The notes beneath the pieces were generated by a model that ran no database searches, was not told where the DNA came from, and saw only the letters and a program-made list of their open reading frames with translations. A stretch of DNA of 64,000 bases from contig CM054116.1 in the NCBI GenBank assembly GCA_028673005.1, forward strand, positions 64,735,682-64,799,681. The letters are read 5' to 3'. The stretch is from Tanypteryx hageni. Taxonomy: Eukaryota; Arthropoda; Insecta; Odonata; Petaluridae. The translations under genes were made by a program, and so were the position numbers. Of this stretch, positions 22,898-34,905 are shown in pieces; position 1 is the stretch's first letter; each line of letters starts with the position of its first letter.

Positions 22898-25194
22898 CTC
22901 TAACCTAAAAAGTAGCTTTAAATGGACGGCGAATCTGCTCGTAAAATTTCAGCATCCCGGAAAATCCTCACCACTAATCATGATAATTAGATTCTCTCGA
23001 TATTTGGAACCGAAATTTGACCGCTGCATAACATCTTCGGCCCCGATGGAAACGTGCGCCTGCGATCTGAAGGTATCGCAGATCAAAAGTGTCCGTTTAT
23101 TCATCTTAATTACAGACGTCCAAGGCGAGTAATGCAATATTTATTCACGCTTTCCCCCGGGGCTTTCTGCAGGCGAGCGATCGGTCGCACGTCAGCCCGC
23201 GCTATATTGCCAACTGACGTAATGGTTTTTCCACACTCCTTTCCATCGTGCATACACTTGGCAGCCTGATCACGTGACGGGATGGGATAGCTACAAGACA
23301 TTCCGTTGTGAAGGAGTAAGAGTCGTTGAGGATGGTCTTCGTCAGATGACACAAACGCATACCTATTCGTGTCGAAGGTCGTCGGCTCGGTGTTTAAGAA
23401 GGAAGGTTTATTTTTTACACTCGGTTATTCAGGTTGCTGAGACGGACACGCATATGAATCCTTTAAAGCATGTTACGTCTATCTATTTCCATTCTCCCGC
23501 CTTGCTCGATCATTGAATAATCATCCATTCATAACTTCATTTTTAATGTTGAATTCTAGTTTCGATTAAGTTACGATGAAGCCGAACCAAGTTAAAAATT
23601 ATGAACAGTAGTATATAAGATTTTCAGTAGTATATAAGATTGACCTAAATATCACTGACGACTATTTGAATAGATATATTTGTTATCGGATTATTATAAC
23701 AAAGGAAAAAATATTATTTTAAAAACGGCCGTGGTTTTGGGTTTGGATGCACTCCGCTTGGGAAAAATTACGCTCGAGATTTGTACCTCGTGTAGTTTCC
23801 CAAGACTCGGAAAGAAAGCAGTCGGAGACAGACGCAGTCACTCGTCCTTCAGTCGATGACCGGTGAAAGCAATGACGTGAAAATTTACGATCGCTTGGGG
23901 TCCCAGATACACGTTCTCACTCGCGGCACTTCTTGAAGTGGAAGACACGAGAGGTCCCAACCTCTCTTTAAGCCCATTTTCCGAAGAGTATCGAACTCGC
24001 GTCCTCCACCCCTATTCCCTTACGTCGCCCGGCACATCCTGCAACCTTGCGTGGACAATGGTTCTTCAAGGATAATGGGTGTGGTGTGTCTGGGATCCGG
24101 TTGATGTAAGGGGTGACTTCGCAACAGATGATCGGAGTTATTTTATTTTGATAACCAGCAACCCAAGGACTTACTTGCCTCCGAGCAAAATTTTGTTCTG
24201 CTGTTAACAACACGAATTTAGCGCGTATAATTGGCAGAAACCATCGCGTTAGCTCGAGTGGTTGGCGCTTAGATATGCGGTAGTTGATTAGTTGTGAGTA
24301 GGGGCCCCTCCCTGCACCTATACCCGGATGTTATGGCGGTATTCGAGGTTAACTAGATCGATGGTTCTTTTGTTCAGCTTCTTTCTAAGGAATCAACTCT
24401 TTAAAAACAATGATCCATGAAGGCACAAATAAAGAAAAACATTAGTTTTGTATTGGATTCGGAAGAAGTTCATATGTAATCGCGTCACTGCCGATGTATT
24501 TTACATAAGCATTTGGATGGTGCTAGAGAATTATATTAAAGTTTAGAAGCATTTAAGGACTCTTTGGAGATAAACTTAAATTACTGTATATATCAGATTT
24601 TCAAGATGCCGGTCACAGTTCTCGTTTAAGATTAAGGAACCAGCGTTTACGCTCCAAAAATTTTCAAAATCGGAACGGGAGATTTCGCTCGCATGGAGTA
24701 TAAATTAAAATTCAAGAGCTTTATAATTACGAGTTTGACTCGAAAACGCCAATGCTACATTAGAATTGTCAAGTAGGTCAAAGATTACACGGATTTCACG
24801 AATAACTCAAAATGAGAATCGACTTATCTGATTTATCGACGTCGTGACCGATCACTTTGGGTGAAAGGAATCGACGAAAGATCCGCTATCCCGTTAGATT
24901 AATCCGTTTCGGACCTCGGTGCAGTCTCGCCACGCCTTTTAACTTATAACCTGGTACGTCTCCTCCAACTAATATAATAGAAGCGTGCTCGATCCGGCGA
25001 CGGCCGGTTCGAAAAGAAAGTGCATGCACGGGAGTCAGGTGTTCGTCCGAAAGGAGAATTCGCGGGATCCTGTTGTCCTCACAACTCAACCTCACAACTT
25101 CGCCATCGGCCCACTCTCGAACCTCTCCTCCTCCGAGGATTCCAGACTATTGACTTCCTGGGAAGTCTCGTGTTTGTACTAGAAAGGGGTAAGG
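22898..25194. other. Mixed-composition noncoding stretch
   Basis: No gene was recognised. The 23000-23520 part is relatively GC-rich with CRE-like TGACGTAA (about 23215) and CACGTG (about 23271) motifs, which might mark a regulatory element. A 17-base direct duplication (CAGTAGTATATAAGATT) occurs at about 23606-23641. A tRNA A-box-like string near 24249 lacks a partner. Confidence 0.35.
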
Positions 25195-25500
25195 GGAAGC
25201 CTAGAAGCGGAGCTGGAGAAGGGAGGGAGGGAGAGGGGGACTAGGAGGGGAGTGGGAGACGGAGAGATGGGTCGGATGGGTTGGGGATGGAGAGTGAACT
25301 TTTTCCACAGATACGTAGAGAGCGCGGGTCCGAACTTTCACGCGTGTAGCCTTGGGAGTGGGAGGGAGTCTGGGGAGAAGAATCAGAGGTAGGGTGTGGA
25401 AGAGGACGGGTTGGGAGGGAGGTTGGGTCAGGGGGGGAGGGGAGGTCCCCTGCCGCATTAGATAGGAACCACAAGGAGAGAGAGAGAGAGAGGAAGAGCG
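25195..25500 (+). repeat. Polypurine (G/A-rich) tract
   Basis: The plus strand is strongly G/A-rich here, with GGGAGG-type runs, a GA microsatellite at about 25477-25492 and many potential G-runs. The overlapping minus-strand frames are Pro/Ser-rich artefacts of this composition. The tract could form triplex or quadruplex DNA. Confidence 0.6.
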
Positions 25501-25731
25501 GTTGCCATGACAGGAAGGGTGGGCGCGGATGATTTAGAGAAGTCGCTCGCTCTTACTGACTTTCCAGGAACGATTGAAATATGTATCGTCGGGAGAGGCG
25601 TTTGCGCGGCTCCGGACTACGATATTTCGCATTTAATTGCGAGAACCTGTTTTATTTTTCGTTCGATTTCCCCTGGTTTCTCCTGTTTCCGCTATTATAG
25701 TGGAGCCTATTACAAGAGAAAAGGTCAATAG

Positions 25732-27600
25732 TCCGATGGCAAATTAAACTTTTCTGAGAAGAATTTATTTGTTAGTGACATCTTAGTTCAACATTTTAAA
25801 ATTAATTTTAATTTTCGGTTATAGGTATGAATTCATAGGGCGATATTTTTTTTTAAATTATTTGTTTCAGAAATTGCAAATCAAACGAAAAATGCTCCGA
25901 AAACATGAAATCAACATGCATTGAAAATGAACCAAATGAAAACAAAAATAATCATTCGGATACTCGATTTAAATGGTTTGGACTATGTCTCGGCTACTAG
26001 CATCCAGAGAATTAAGTATTCATTTTCATAATTCATGTTAGCATATATTTCTATAGTATACGATATAAAATTTTGGTTTATCATTTGCAAATGCCAGAAG
26101 AAAACCATAATATGTAGTTGTATTAGGTATAGTATTCCGCCTAATAACGTAGAATGTGAACATTAGGAAGCCACAGCGGTGAAATGTGTAATGACGTATG
26201 AGGAAAAATATAAATGGCTACACACAAAAACCACTTGCAAATTACACAAAATGTTGACAAAACTTAGCGGGGTCATTTTGTTGAGAATAAATGTCAAAAG
26301 GAAATGTTGTTCCAAACATGGTATACGCTCATGTTTATCTATTTCATATTTAAGATAAATTCGTTTTCAGAGGAAAAGAAGTCCACGTTATTTATGAAGG
26401 AATATACATTTAATAAAAACCGTATTTTATGTAATATAAATTAGCAGTAAGTGCAGCGCTACATTTTCATATACTCAAGTGATAACTTTTGTTGCGTATT
26501 CTCCTGCGAGAGTTTACGGTTATAATAATTTTTTTATATCAATGCAAACTTTTTCTGAATATATAATATGCCCAAAAATAACTGTAGATACACAAAGCCT
26601 CTAATAAATAATAACACTGTGAATATAGAAAACGATCAAGAAGTATTAAAACGGAACGAAATATTTTAAAAGTAGTTGGCCACCCTTCTAAATTTAAAAA
26701 ACCGCTATATAAAAATGAAAACAGAGAGATACGCGTAGCGGTGGATTTCAAAATCCCTCTCGTTGTAACCTCGTATAAATCCCATGCCTCCTGCACGCTT
26801 TTATTTGCAAATTACCCCAAAATACGTTCACTTCATTGTTCAAGTCCGGAATTATGGCTTCCTGAGTCGTATCCGTGGCACTCCAAAAAACGAGACTTTC
26901 CCAGTAGAGTTTTTTCGTTCCCTCCTACTAGACTCGTAAGACGAAGACAAAAAAAAAACTAAAGAATGCTTAGCGGAGAAAAACTGTTTATATATTTCGA
27001 CGAGAGTTGCAAAAGAAAATGTCAAGAACCCGAATAGCGATCCGTTGCAGTAAAAATGCATCTTAATTATTCGGAAAGTTTGCATAAAAAATAGAAGTAT
27101 TATGCGCCCCCAGGACACTCACTTTCTCAGTTTCGCTAAGAAAATTTATGTATATATTCCTACTATACTTAAAAATATCGTAATTATCGTAAGTGACATA
27201 CATATTAACATTATAGTAAATGAAATATCTAGTTTTGTCAGTCACACTTGAATTCAGTCGTAGTCAGTAGTAGATTATAAATTTAAAACACGATGAAGTT
27301 TTAAAATCTCCTTCAAGTTTTACATGAAAAGCAATGTGGCATCTATAAATTTCGTAATATGTAGTTATAAATCGCTTATTTAAAGAAGATTCGTGATAGA
27401 CGTGATATCCTCGGCCAAGTGCCGTAAGCATACGGTTAATGCTAACATGTAGCAATAGTCCACACAGCTGACCGATTATTATAAAAAGCAATTTCCTCGT
27501 AGGTCACACACACGATAGCACTTATTGTTAATATAAGGTGGAAGGAAATCCTCCCAAACAAAAGAAAACCGCCGGTGATAGGGCGGACTGAGACACTCAC
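25732..27600. other. AT-rich noncoding stretch
   Basis: Nothing recognised apart from the donor side of the minus-strand 5' exon at its right edge. Confidence 0.5.
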
Positions 27601-27733
27601 CACCGATAAAGGCTAGCTAGAATGACAACACGACTGGCACGTTTTGGGGACTCCTCGTCCAAGGAAAAGCACGAGTAGTGTAGCGTAGCGGTAACAACTG
27701 ACTGGCGACAGGCGCCGCCCCTCCTCTTTTATA
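27601..27733 (-). promoter_or_regulatory. TATA/Inr promoter and noncoding first exon, probably of the secreted-protein gene
   Basis: On the minus strand TATAAAA lies at 27733-27727 and a TCAGTT initiator at 27701-27696, with its A at 27699, 34 bases from the TATA start. TCAGT is the classic arthropod Inr. The transcript would run 27699-27601 without any ATG and end at CGGTG|GTGAGT, a good donor. The nearest matching acceptor to a recognised minus-strand coding exon is at 20673, giving an intron of about 6.9 kb. The link between the two is inference; the promoter might instead serve an unrecognised gene or a noncoding RNA. Confidence 0.6.
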
Positions 27734-30683
27734 TGTATCCGCACGGGAGAGGGGTGGGTGCCTCTCCACCGTCCTCTCCCCCTCCCACTCAGGTGCTCAC
27801 CTATCGCTTGGACCTCACACCATGATGCCATACGGCGGGTTCCTCGCCTTGAACGAGACGCTGAGGGGGAAAGGGGAGGGGGTGTGAGGCTGCGGGGATG
27901 AAAGGGCGATGGGTGTACGGGGAGGTTACTTCATGAATTAGAGGTGGCACCAGGTTAGCGGGAGTGTGAGTAATGAATAATATTGGCAAGGCCGTTTCGG
28001 TTACGTAGCCGAAAAATGAAACAATCTTGAAATAGATTATCAGCAAGTAAGCTACTATTTGGACTGTACTCGAAGGTATTCTTGATGGAAATTTGGGAAG
28101 CTGTGATGACATTCGTAAGGGATGAAGGGGTTAGGCTAAGTGTGATAGGTACCTGATTGAATGTTATCGATATGGCACGCATGCTTCCAAGAAATGTTTG
28201 TCCTTGTTGCTTTTCGAGTTAATGATTATGCAAAAATATATGAGAATGCCGATAACAGTCATCTTGTTTGGCGAAAAGAATTAATTTCAAGGATACGATT
28301 TTGTTACCAATTATTTTTACTTCTTCAGGATTTTTTGAGTAAATCGGTGTTTAGAGAAAATGCCAAAAATATAAACTACGCTTGATTTTTTGTGGATGAG
28401 AACTATGGATAATTAATAAAGAATTTATCTTCAAAACTAAATGACCATATATGATGTTTTTTTCAAAGTAAAATTACTACCACTGAGATATCTGTAGCTA
28501 TGTTTCGTACTGTTTCAATAAGAAGCGTTTATCGAACATAAGCAATAATAATAAATATAAATAAAATGAATTAACTGTAGTAAAAATAATCCGCTGTAAT
28601 CATTAAATCACTTTCAAATTAAATGTGCTGTAGGTAAATGATTGGATACTCTTGTTTAGAGATAGAAAATTGAATTTTGTGCTCTATTCTTTGCTGCAGA
28701 ACTCTTGGACATACATCTTGAACATAAGAATGCAGATTTCGGTTCGTATTTGTAAACGCTTGCATCATATAGTTGTTGTGATGCTATGGACGACAAATAG
28801 AAAACCGCCTCTAACCACTTTGTGTCGACGATGACGATGGGAAAACTCTCTTCGACTGGTGGTCGACCTAACGAAGATGAAAGTTTCAAAAAAAGATGGT
28901 TTGATTGAGTAACGCGATGCGTCAAAAGACTTTCTCCCACTAGCTCTCTTTCCCTTTCTTTCCTTCCTTCCTCTTTCTTCCCGGCAACCCCCAACCCCCT
29001 CTCGCATTCCTACCCTCCTTTCCCCTTCACCCTGCTTCAATTGCTCCCTCCTTTCCATTTATATCTCTCTCTCCGCCTCCTTATCTCGCTCGTGGGTGGT
29101 TTTGCGATGGGTCGGTCGTCCTTCCAGATGCAAGGGCGGCTGAAACAGGGTCAAGGGTGAGCGCCGCAGGACTGGAGCAACCCCACCCCAAGGACTCCCG
29201 CCCGCCGGCTCAGCATCCATCTACATGATTCCGGGTGACGCTTGGAGCAAAAGCGCGCGCGCGGGAACTCGGGAGTTTTTCTTCTACCTTATGAATGTAC
29301 ATACGTGACTGGTTGTCGATGAAACGCAAGGGTTTCGAGTAGAAGCTGAAGCTTCGACTTTTAAGGAAAAATGGATGACAGCAATTTAATGAAATAATGG
29401 AATTTCAGTATACTCTTGGTTTACGGGTTTGCGATAATTCGTTTTCGGTGTTATCCGTCTATGAAAAAAATAAACTGAATTTAATCGATTATAATAATCT
29501 TTCATAGGCTTATTTCGGATTTTTCCCCATCGGCTGCATCCAATGATCTTCCATCATGCCAAACATCAGGTTTGTAGCCCTTCTAGAAGTACCTTAACAT
29601 TAATATTCTCCTATATTAAGTTGGCTAACCGCCACAAATTTGGAGGGACATTTCATCCTTTTAATCACTCTTCCTATTTCCTTAAACCTTACAACTATAG
29701 CCTCAGTTTTTGAAAAATCTTGATTAATATCCTAAATCATCGTTCAAATGACCCCGGAACGCCCTCACTGGGCACATCAATCGATCTGATACCTATTACT
29801 ATTACATGTATATATTTAAGGCTAAATCATCAATAAATGCACCAAAAACACGCCCCTGTAATATGTCCCTCCTTATAGCCAGTACAAATTTGAAAATCTC
29901 CCTCCTTAGTTTCCTAAAATGTTGGTCACCTTATCCTATAGGTCCATAAGAAGCAACAATTTATAATAGATAAGCTCCATAATGAGACCAATGAAACTAT
30001 ATTTAATGAGATCAGATAAAGCGCCATCTTCTGTACTGTAATCAGCAAGTAAAAAATTTTCCGTAATAAATGAATGGAAAGTTGTGCATAAATGTTTCAC
30101 GGATCGGATGATGTGATACCGCGGGCTATTAACAAAGTGCCAAAGTAACAGGCAAAATCTACAAATTTTTTTTTAAAGACAGCTAAATGATGTTAGTGAA
30201 TGATTAATTAAAGTTGTAGACCAAGTTAAATTTATCAAATGATATATTTTTAATCGTAGGAATTTTGCTAGCATACTTTGTACCTTTTCCCTCCATTTGA
30301 ATGTTTCATAAGGAATAGTCTGTATAATCTGGGCCGGCGGAGCATGAATGAAGCAACGGATCAGGGCAGTAATTCCCATTATATATAAATAACTTATGGG
30401 AGCCTTGTTAAATTTTATCTATACAAAATAAGAATAATCGAGGCAAAGATTTATAATTACTTGGAATTTGACTACACGATAATTAATCTTATAACTATAT
30501 TATCTTAATATTTCTCCAGTCACGGAGATTTTATTTGACAACTTTGGGTCAACTCATCACTACGGCTGGGTCAGTTCTTGGAGAGAGCAACCGGAGAGTA
30601 AAAATGGCATGGAGTGTTTTTGGCGGAAATGTAAGCATCTTCAAATAAAATATACTAATCTTTCTAAAAAGGAAATTGTATGA
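27734..30683. other. Noncoding stretch with a pyrimidine-rich tract
   Basis: The interval upstream of the 27.7 kb promoter begins with a C/T-rich block (27715-27870). A second long pyrimidine tract lies at about 28940-29095 and is followed by a GC-rich stretch with a CGCG run near 29255-29270. No coding exon could be defended. A regulatory role is possible but not shown. Confidence 0.4.
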
Positions 30684-31110
30684 TCAATGTTTTCTGCCTG
30701 TTCTGACCAATGGATGCAAAACATGAACCATGACCGCCAGAATAGTCCAGCGCCTGCAAACAGCACAGAGGAGCGCGGAGATCACCCGAAGAGATCGCAA
30801 AAGGAACGGCTGGGTAAGAAAGAAGACGGGAGATTGTGATATAATTAGGAGAGTAAAAGCGCTAAGTATAGTGGCAGTGATCGGGCTATATTGCAAGAAG
30901 AAATGATCAGCGTATGACGCTTAGTGTCATAGAATGGATCCCAAGAAACATCAAAAGACCGAAAAGAAAATCGAAGGACAGACGAGACAGAGATCTTGTG
31001 AAGTTCTTAGGGTCAACTTGGAGGAGGGAGGCAGTTGATAGAGAAAACTGGAGGTGTCTGGGGAAGGTCTTCATCCGCCACTGGATTGAAAAGGGCTAAT
31101 GATGATGATA
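30684..31110 (+). mobile_element. 5'-truncated non-LTR retrotransposon tail (RTE-like)
   Basis: Conceptual translation across frames and stops gives the C-terminal part of a reverse-transcriptase polyprotein: QCFLPVLTNGCKT, then VQRLQTAQRSAE, RRDRKRN, RRVKAL, a basic stretch at about 30960-30990 and a WRxxAxDRExWRxLGxxxIxxW-like end. This order is that of the widespread endonuclease/reverse transcriptase often annotated as craniofacial development protein 2-like. It ends in a short (GAT)n tail (31098-31110), as RTE-clade elements do. It has several stops and lost its 5' part, so it is dead on arrival. Confidence 0.75.
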
Positions 31111-31951
31111 TGCAAATGTATACTAATACATAACAAGAGAAAGGGAGCTACCAAGATACATATGAGGATGATTTCTGAAAGGAGTATATGGAGAACCCGG
31201 TATAACCAAGAATAACCACGGACCTACCTACGGACAGACTACCTATTATTGTGATACATTCATATACGTACATATTACCCCCATAATCTGTGCAACTACA
31301 TCCGCCCCTGATCCAGGTCTCCCATGTTATTCTTAGTTTCTCTCGTCACTAATGAACGTGTTAAAGTAAAAAAATGTTTTGTTTCATTCATGAGAAGAGA
31401 TGAAAGTAGACCCCCGTCGGCGTTAGCATATGCATATGCATTTCTCTCAGATGAGTGAGATTTTATTTAAATTTGCGTTCTCCGAGATAGAATCAAAAGA
31501 GATTCTTGGGGGCGAGAAGCATGAACTGCGAAGCACGTGTTGCTATCAAACTAATCGCTCCAAAATTCCCAGGGGAAATGTCTACTACATATATGCTAAA
31601 TTAAGTGCAAGGAAAATCTCGTAATTTTTTCTCTCTTTCGTATGCACCAAATCTTGTTTAATTCGTCAACAGATATTTATAATCGACAACAAAAGAATAT
31701 CCAACACAGATTAATATATTTTGATTGTTACAAAATTGTGAATTTTGAAAGAATTATTCAACTACAATTTCATCAATGCAAGGAATAATCTGGGAGCACA
31801 TTACTTGTAATGCATAAAAAATGTTGCGTTAAAAATCATATAAGATATATATAAAATCATCGATAAGATCAGTAATTTATAGAAGAATTTTCAAGCTCGC
31901 CTTATGGCTGAAACTAAATCCAAGAATAAGAACTTAAGTATAAAAAATTAA
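31111..31951. other. AT-rich noncoding stretch
   Basis: Nothing recognised. Confidence 0.5.
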
Positions 31952-32023
31952 TGTTAAATGAGAAATATAACTCCTTAACCATAAAGTTCTTTAAGGTTAA
32001 GGAGTTAGATTTCTCATTTAACA
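31952..32023. repeat. Near-perfect hairpin, 35-bp arms, 2-base loop
   Basis: 31952-31986 pairs with 31989-32023 with only two mismatches in 35 positions and a TT loop. Such a compact palindrome is rarely retained by chance. It lies 55 bases left of a TA-flanked transposon and may derive from it. Confidence 0.9.
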
Positions 32024-32077
32024 TCAATTTCGCCGTAGTCTCCACCTTTACCTATCCATCAAAAATTGAAAATGAAG

Positions 32078-32724
32078 TACCGTATATACTCGTGTATAGT
32101 TCGACCTCCGATTTCTCGGCGAAAAAATTAGATTTTATCATATATCTCGTGTAAAATTCGACCCTAGCTTTCTACTTACTCTTTTACCCTAGATTTCCGT
32201 CAGGATCGACATTTTTCGTTTCGATATCTCGAATCTCACAATCGAGGTATATAAAACGATCTTGGTTTTCAACAGCTTTTAGTATCATAATAATGCTATA
32301 CTAATAATAAACTGTAAACATCGTAAACCTATTGCACGATCTTGAGAAGAAAAATATTTATTACTTTTTAATTACGAGATGTGACATACGAATGGTGGCA
32401 GTATTTCTAGCAAATAGACGAAAATTAAGCTTATATAACGAAAATTAATAGACGCATATTACTCGTAAGACCTTAAATAAAAGTTATGAATGATAGTTGA
32501 ACAAGATGAAATAAACTCATTTTAATCTATATCATAGAAGTTAAGTCAGCGAGGTGGGTGACCAAAAAATATCTTGATTTTTATTATGATATTTTTAAAA
32601 AGATAATTTTTTAGATCCGAGATTTTAAACCCTCAAAAGTATTACTCGTGAATAGTTCGACCTCCAATTTTTTGCTCAAAAATTTGGTCTTAAAAACTCG
32701 AACTATACACGAGTATATACGGTA
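32078..32724. mobile_element. TA-flanked non-autonomous DNA transposon with 27-bp perfect terminal repeats
   Basis: The 27 bases at 32078-32104 (TACCGTATATACTCGTG...) are exactly repeated in inverted orientation at 32698-32724. The outermost TA is the likely target duplication (32078-32079 and 32723-32724), which puts it in the Tc1/mariner-like superfamily on target preference alone. A further internal partial copy of the terminus (CTCGTGAATAGTTCGACCTCC) lies at about 32646. No coding capacity remains. Confidence 0.85.
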
Positions 32725-34692
32725 ATTTTCTTAGGTTTCTCCAATGGTCATAGCATTTTATACATCCATTTAAGGCCAATTTTATAGAGAAGAATATAGT
32801 CTGCTGATATGAGACTTGAATAATCTCAATCGTTCTACTTTTTAAGTCGGTCCTTTCCCCTTTTGGGTATAGTCGCAAACGTTTCGTTCTGACAGTGGTT
32901 GCTTAACTTCGAGATTTTCAAGTGGAGCCTTTTCGGGATCGCGTCCCAGCGGAAGCACGGGCCGTTGGTCAGGCGACCGCTTTGAAAACGACTCATACAG
33001 AACGCATTGTGCTATGAATTAAATTAACTTTTATTACTCTTGACCTTTTGGAAATTGACAGCTTAATATTTGAGTAATAAAAACTAATCGCCATCTTAAA
33101 CTGGTTCATGCTCGCAAAAATACATGATTTCGCTGCAATGTGGGTTTGAATTCGAAATTATATATAGTATATAAAATTAATATTTTTTATATAAGGCCAT
33201 ATACAAAAAATCGCATTATTTAGGTCATTAGTGGAATTTATGTCATTGAAAATAAAATCATATCCGAAAATAAATATATAACAAAATATACGTATGTAAA
33301 TTTCACGTAAATTTTAAGTTAATTGATTGTGAGTTTTAAAGATGTTGAAGAACCTGAAAATAAAATAGGTCAACTTAGAAATAATGTGACCGACAATAGG
33401 TATTCGCAAAGACTATTATAAATGAAAAGGAAAACGATCTAAAAAATCTAGTTGAATATGCAGTCAGTTCCAACGATAAAAAATAAACAGCCAAGGGAAA
33501 GAATGTCACACAAAAGAAAATCGCCCACAATACGTGGAAAGTTTAAAATACACTTTAATATTTTTATCCCTTTCAAGACTGGGTTTTTAAATTCCTTTAT
33601 AGTCATAGGGACTGGGATTTTTTAAACGTCTTAGTTGAAAATAATTTTATAAAAATTATCAATGTGTAAAATGTCATGAGCATTATGTATTTGAAAAATA
33701 ATTTTCATAACAAATCTTAAAGTTGAAAATAATATTTTAGAATGTAATAAACATTAAAAACTGTGTGCGTAGTATTCTGCGTAAAATGGTTGGACAAAAA
33801 GTTACAATCTGAAAATATAAATAAAATATCAAGCTTCTTCTGCATCCACATTTTCTTGCCTTTACATTAATGGCATTTTCTTTGTGCCGATGTTTGAGGT
33901 ACTAGCACAGGAAAATGTCTCTCAGGCAAGCGGTATCCTAAACGCAGCAGCACTACCTTAATCCTGGTCATTCTAAATAAAAAAACATACGGGTGAGAAG
34001 GTCTTCGAGTGTTTGAAAAACCCACCATAAGAATGGATGAATGTATAGTAATAAAGGACAGTTAAATTATTTAACTATTAAAAAACATTTAGTGTGGACG
34101 AGATCATTTTTCTATTTCAATCTATAATCTTTGTCGGAAAAATATGAATTTTCAAATGTTCAATTTATTCTGTGGTTGGCACAAAATTGCAAAGATAAAA
34201 CTAATTCCATCATAACTAAGTCATGTCTGAAGAAAGAAATACAAGTAAAAATATCTAGTACGGGTGTATTTTTTATTTTAATGGTTATTTTGATAACATT
34301 CGTGTAAAAGAAACATTAGGAACATTATTATTTTATTGCACTTCACAAGATCTGAGAGGAATACTAAAGGTAACATCGAACACCAGAGGTTAGTGGGAGA
34401 AAAAAGAAAGTGAGGTCGGCCCCCGATTACATACTCTTGGCACCTACTGTTGATTGGTCAACGACGGTTGGTCATCCAACCGTGACGCAGGGTGAGCTGA
34501 ACTACAAGATGACTTTCCGTCTTAAAAAAAACGCTCATTTTCGGCGCCCGTTCCTTCACGTATTATTCTGTTTATCTTCATCATCAAAGATAAGCGATCT
34601 AAAAACAAGAACGACTGGAAAATTACGCCACTTTCCCTTTCAGAAACATTAAAATCTCATTTTTAACATTGTCTGAACTAAAATTTAAAATG
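32725..34692. other. AT-rich noncoding stretch
   Basis: No gene or repeat was recognised. Confidence 0.5.
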
Positions 34693-34905
34693 TAGAGTGG
34701 AACTTCCATTACTAGAACATCTAAAACGCGAATTTCCCATGATAATAGCCCAAGACACACACGCGCGAATTTTCCATAACTCGAAGTGAATTAATTTTAC
34801 CGAGCAAAATCGCTACGATAAATACGTATTTCCATAAGTCGAATATTTTGTAGCTCAAATATTTTTTGTTTTCCATGAAGATCGACTTATGGAAGTTCCA
34901 CTGTA
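34693..34905. mobile_element. Small pogo/Tc1-like MITE
   Basis: TAGAGTGGAACTTCCATTAC at 34693 and, inverted, TACAGTGGAACTTCCATAAG ending at 34905 form terminal repeats bounded by TA. The element is 209 bases between the TAs. Partial internal copies (TTCCATAA.TCGAA) occur at about 34770 and 34832. Non-coding. Confidence 0.8.

Noticed and set aside
24241..24360. tRNA-like A box (TTAGCTCGAGTGGTTGGCGC)
   Set aside because: No B box at the right distance (a degenerate TTCGAGG lies about 95 bases on) and no cloverleaf could be drawn; it may be a SINE scrap.
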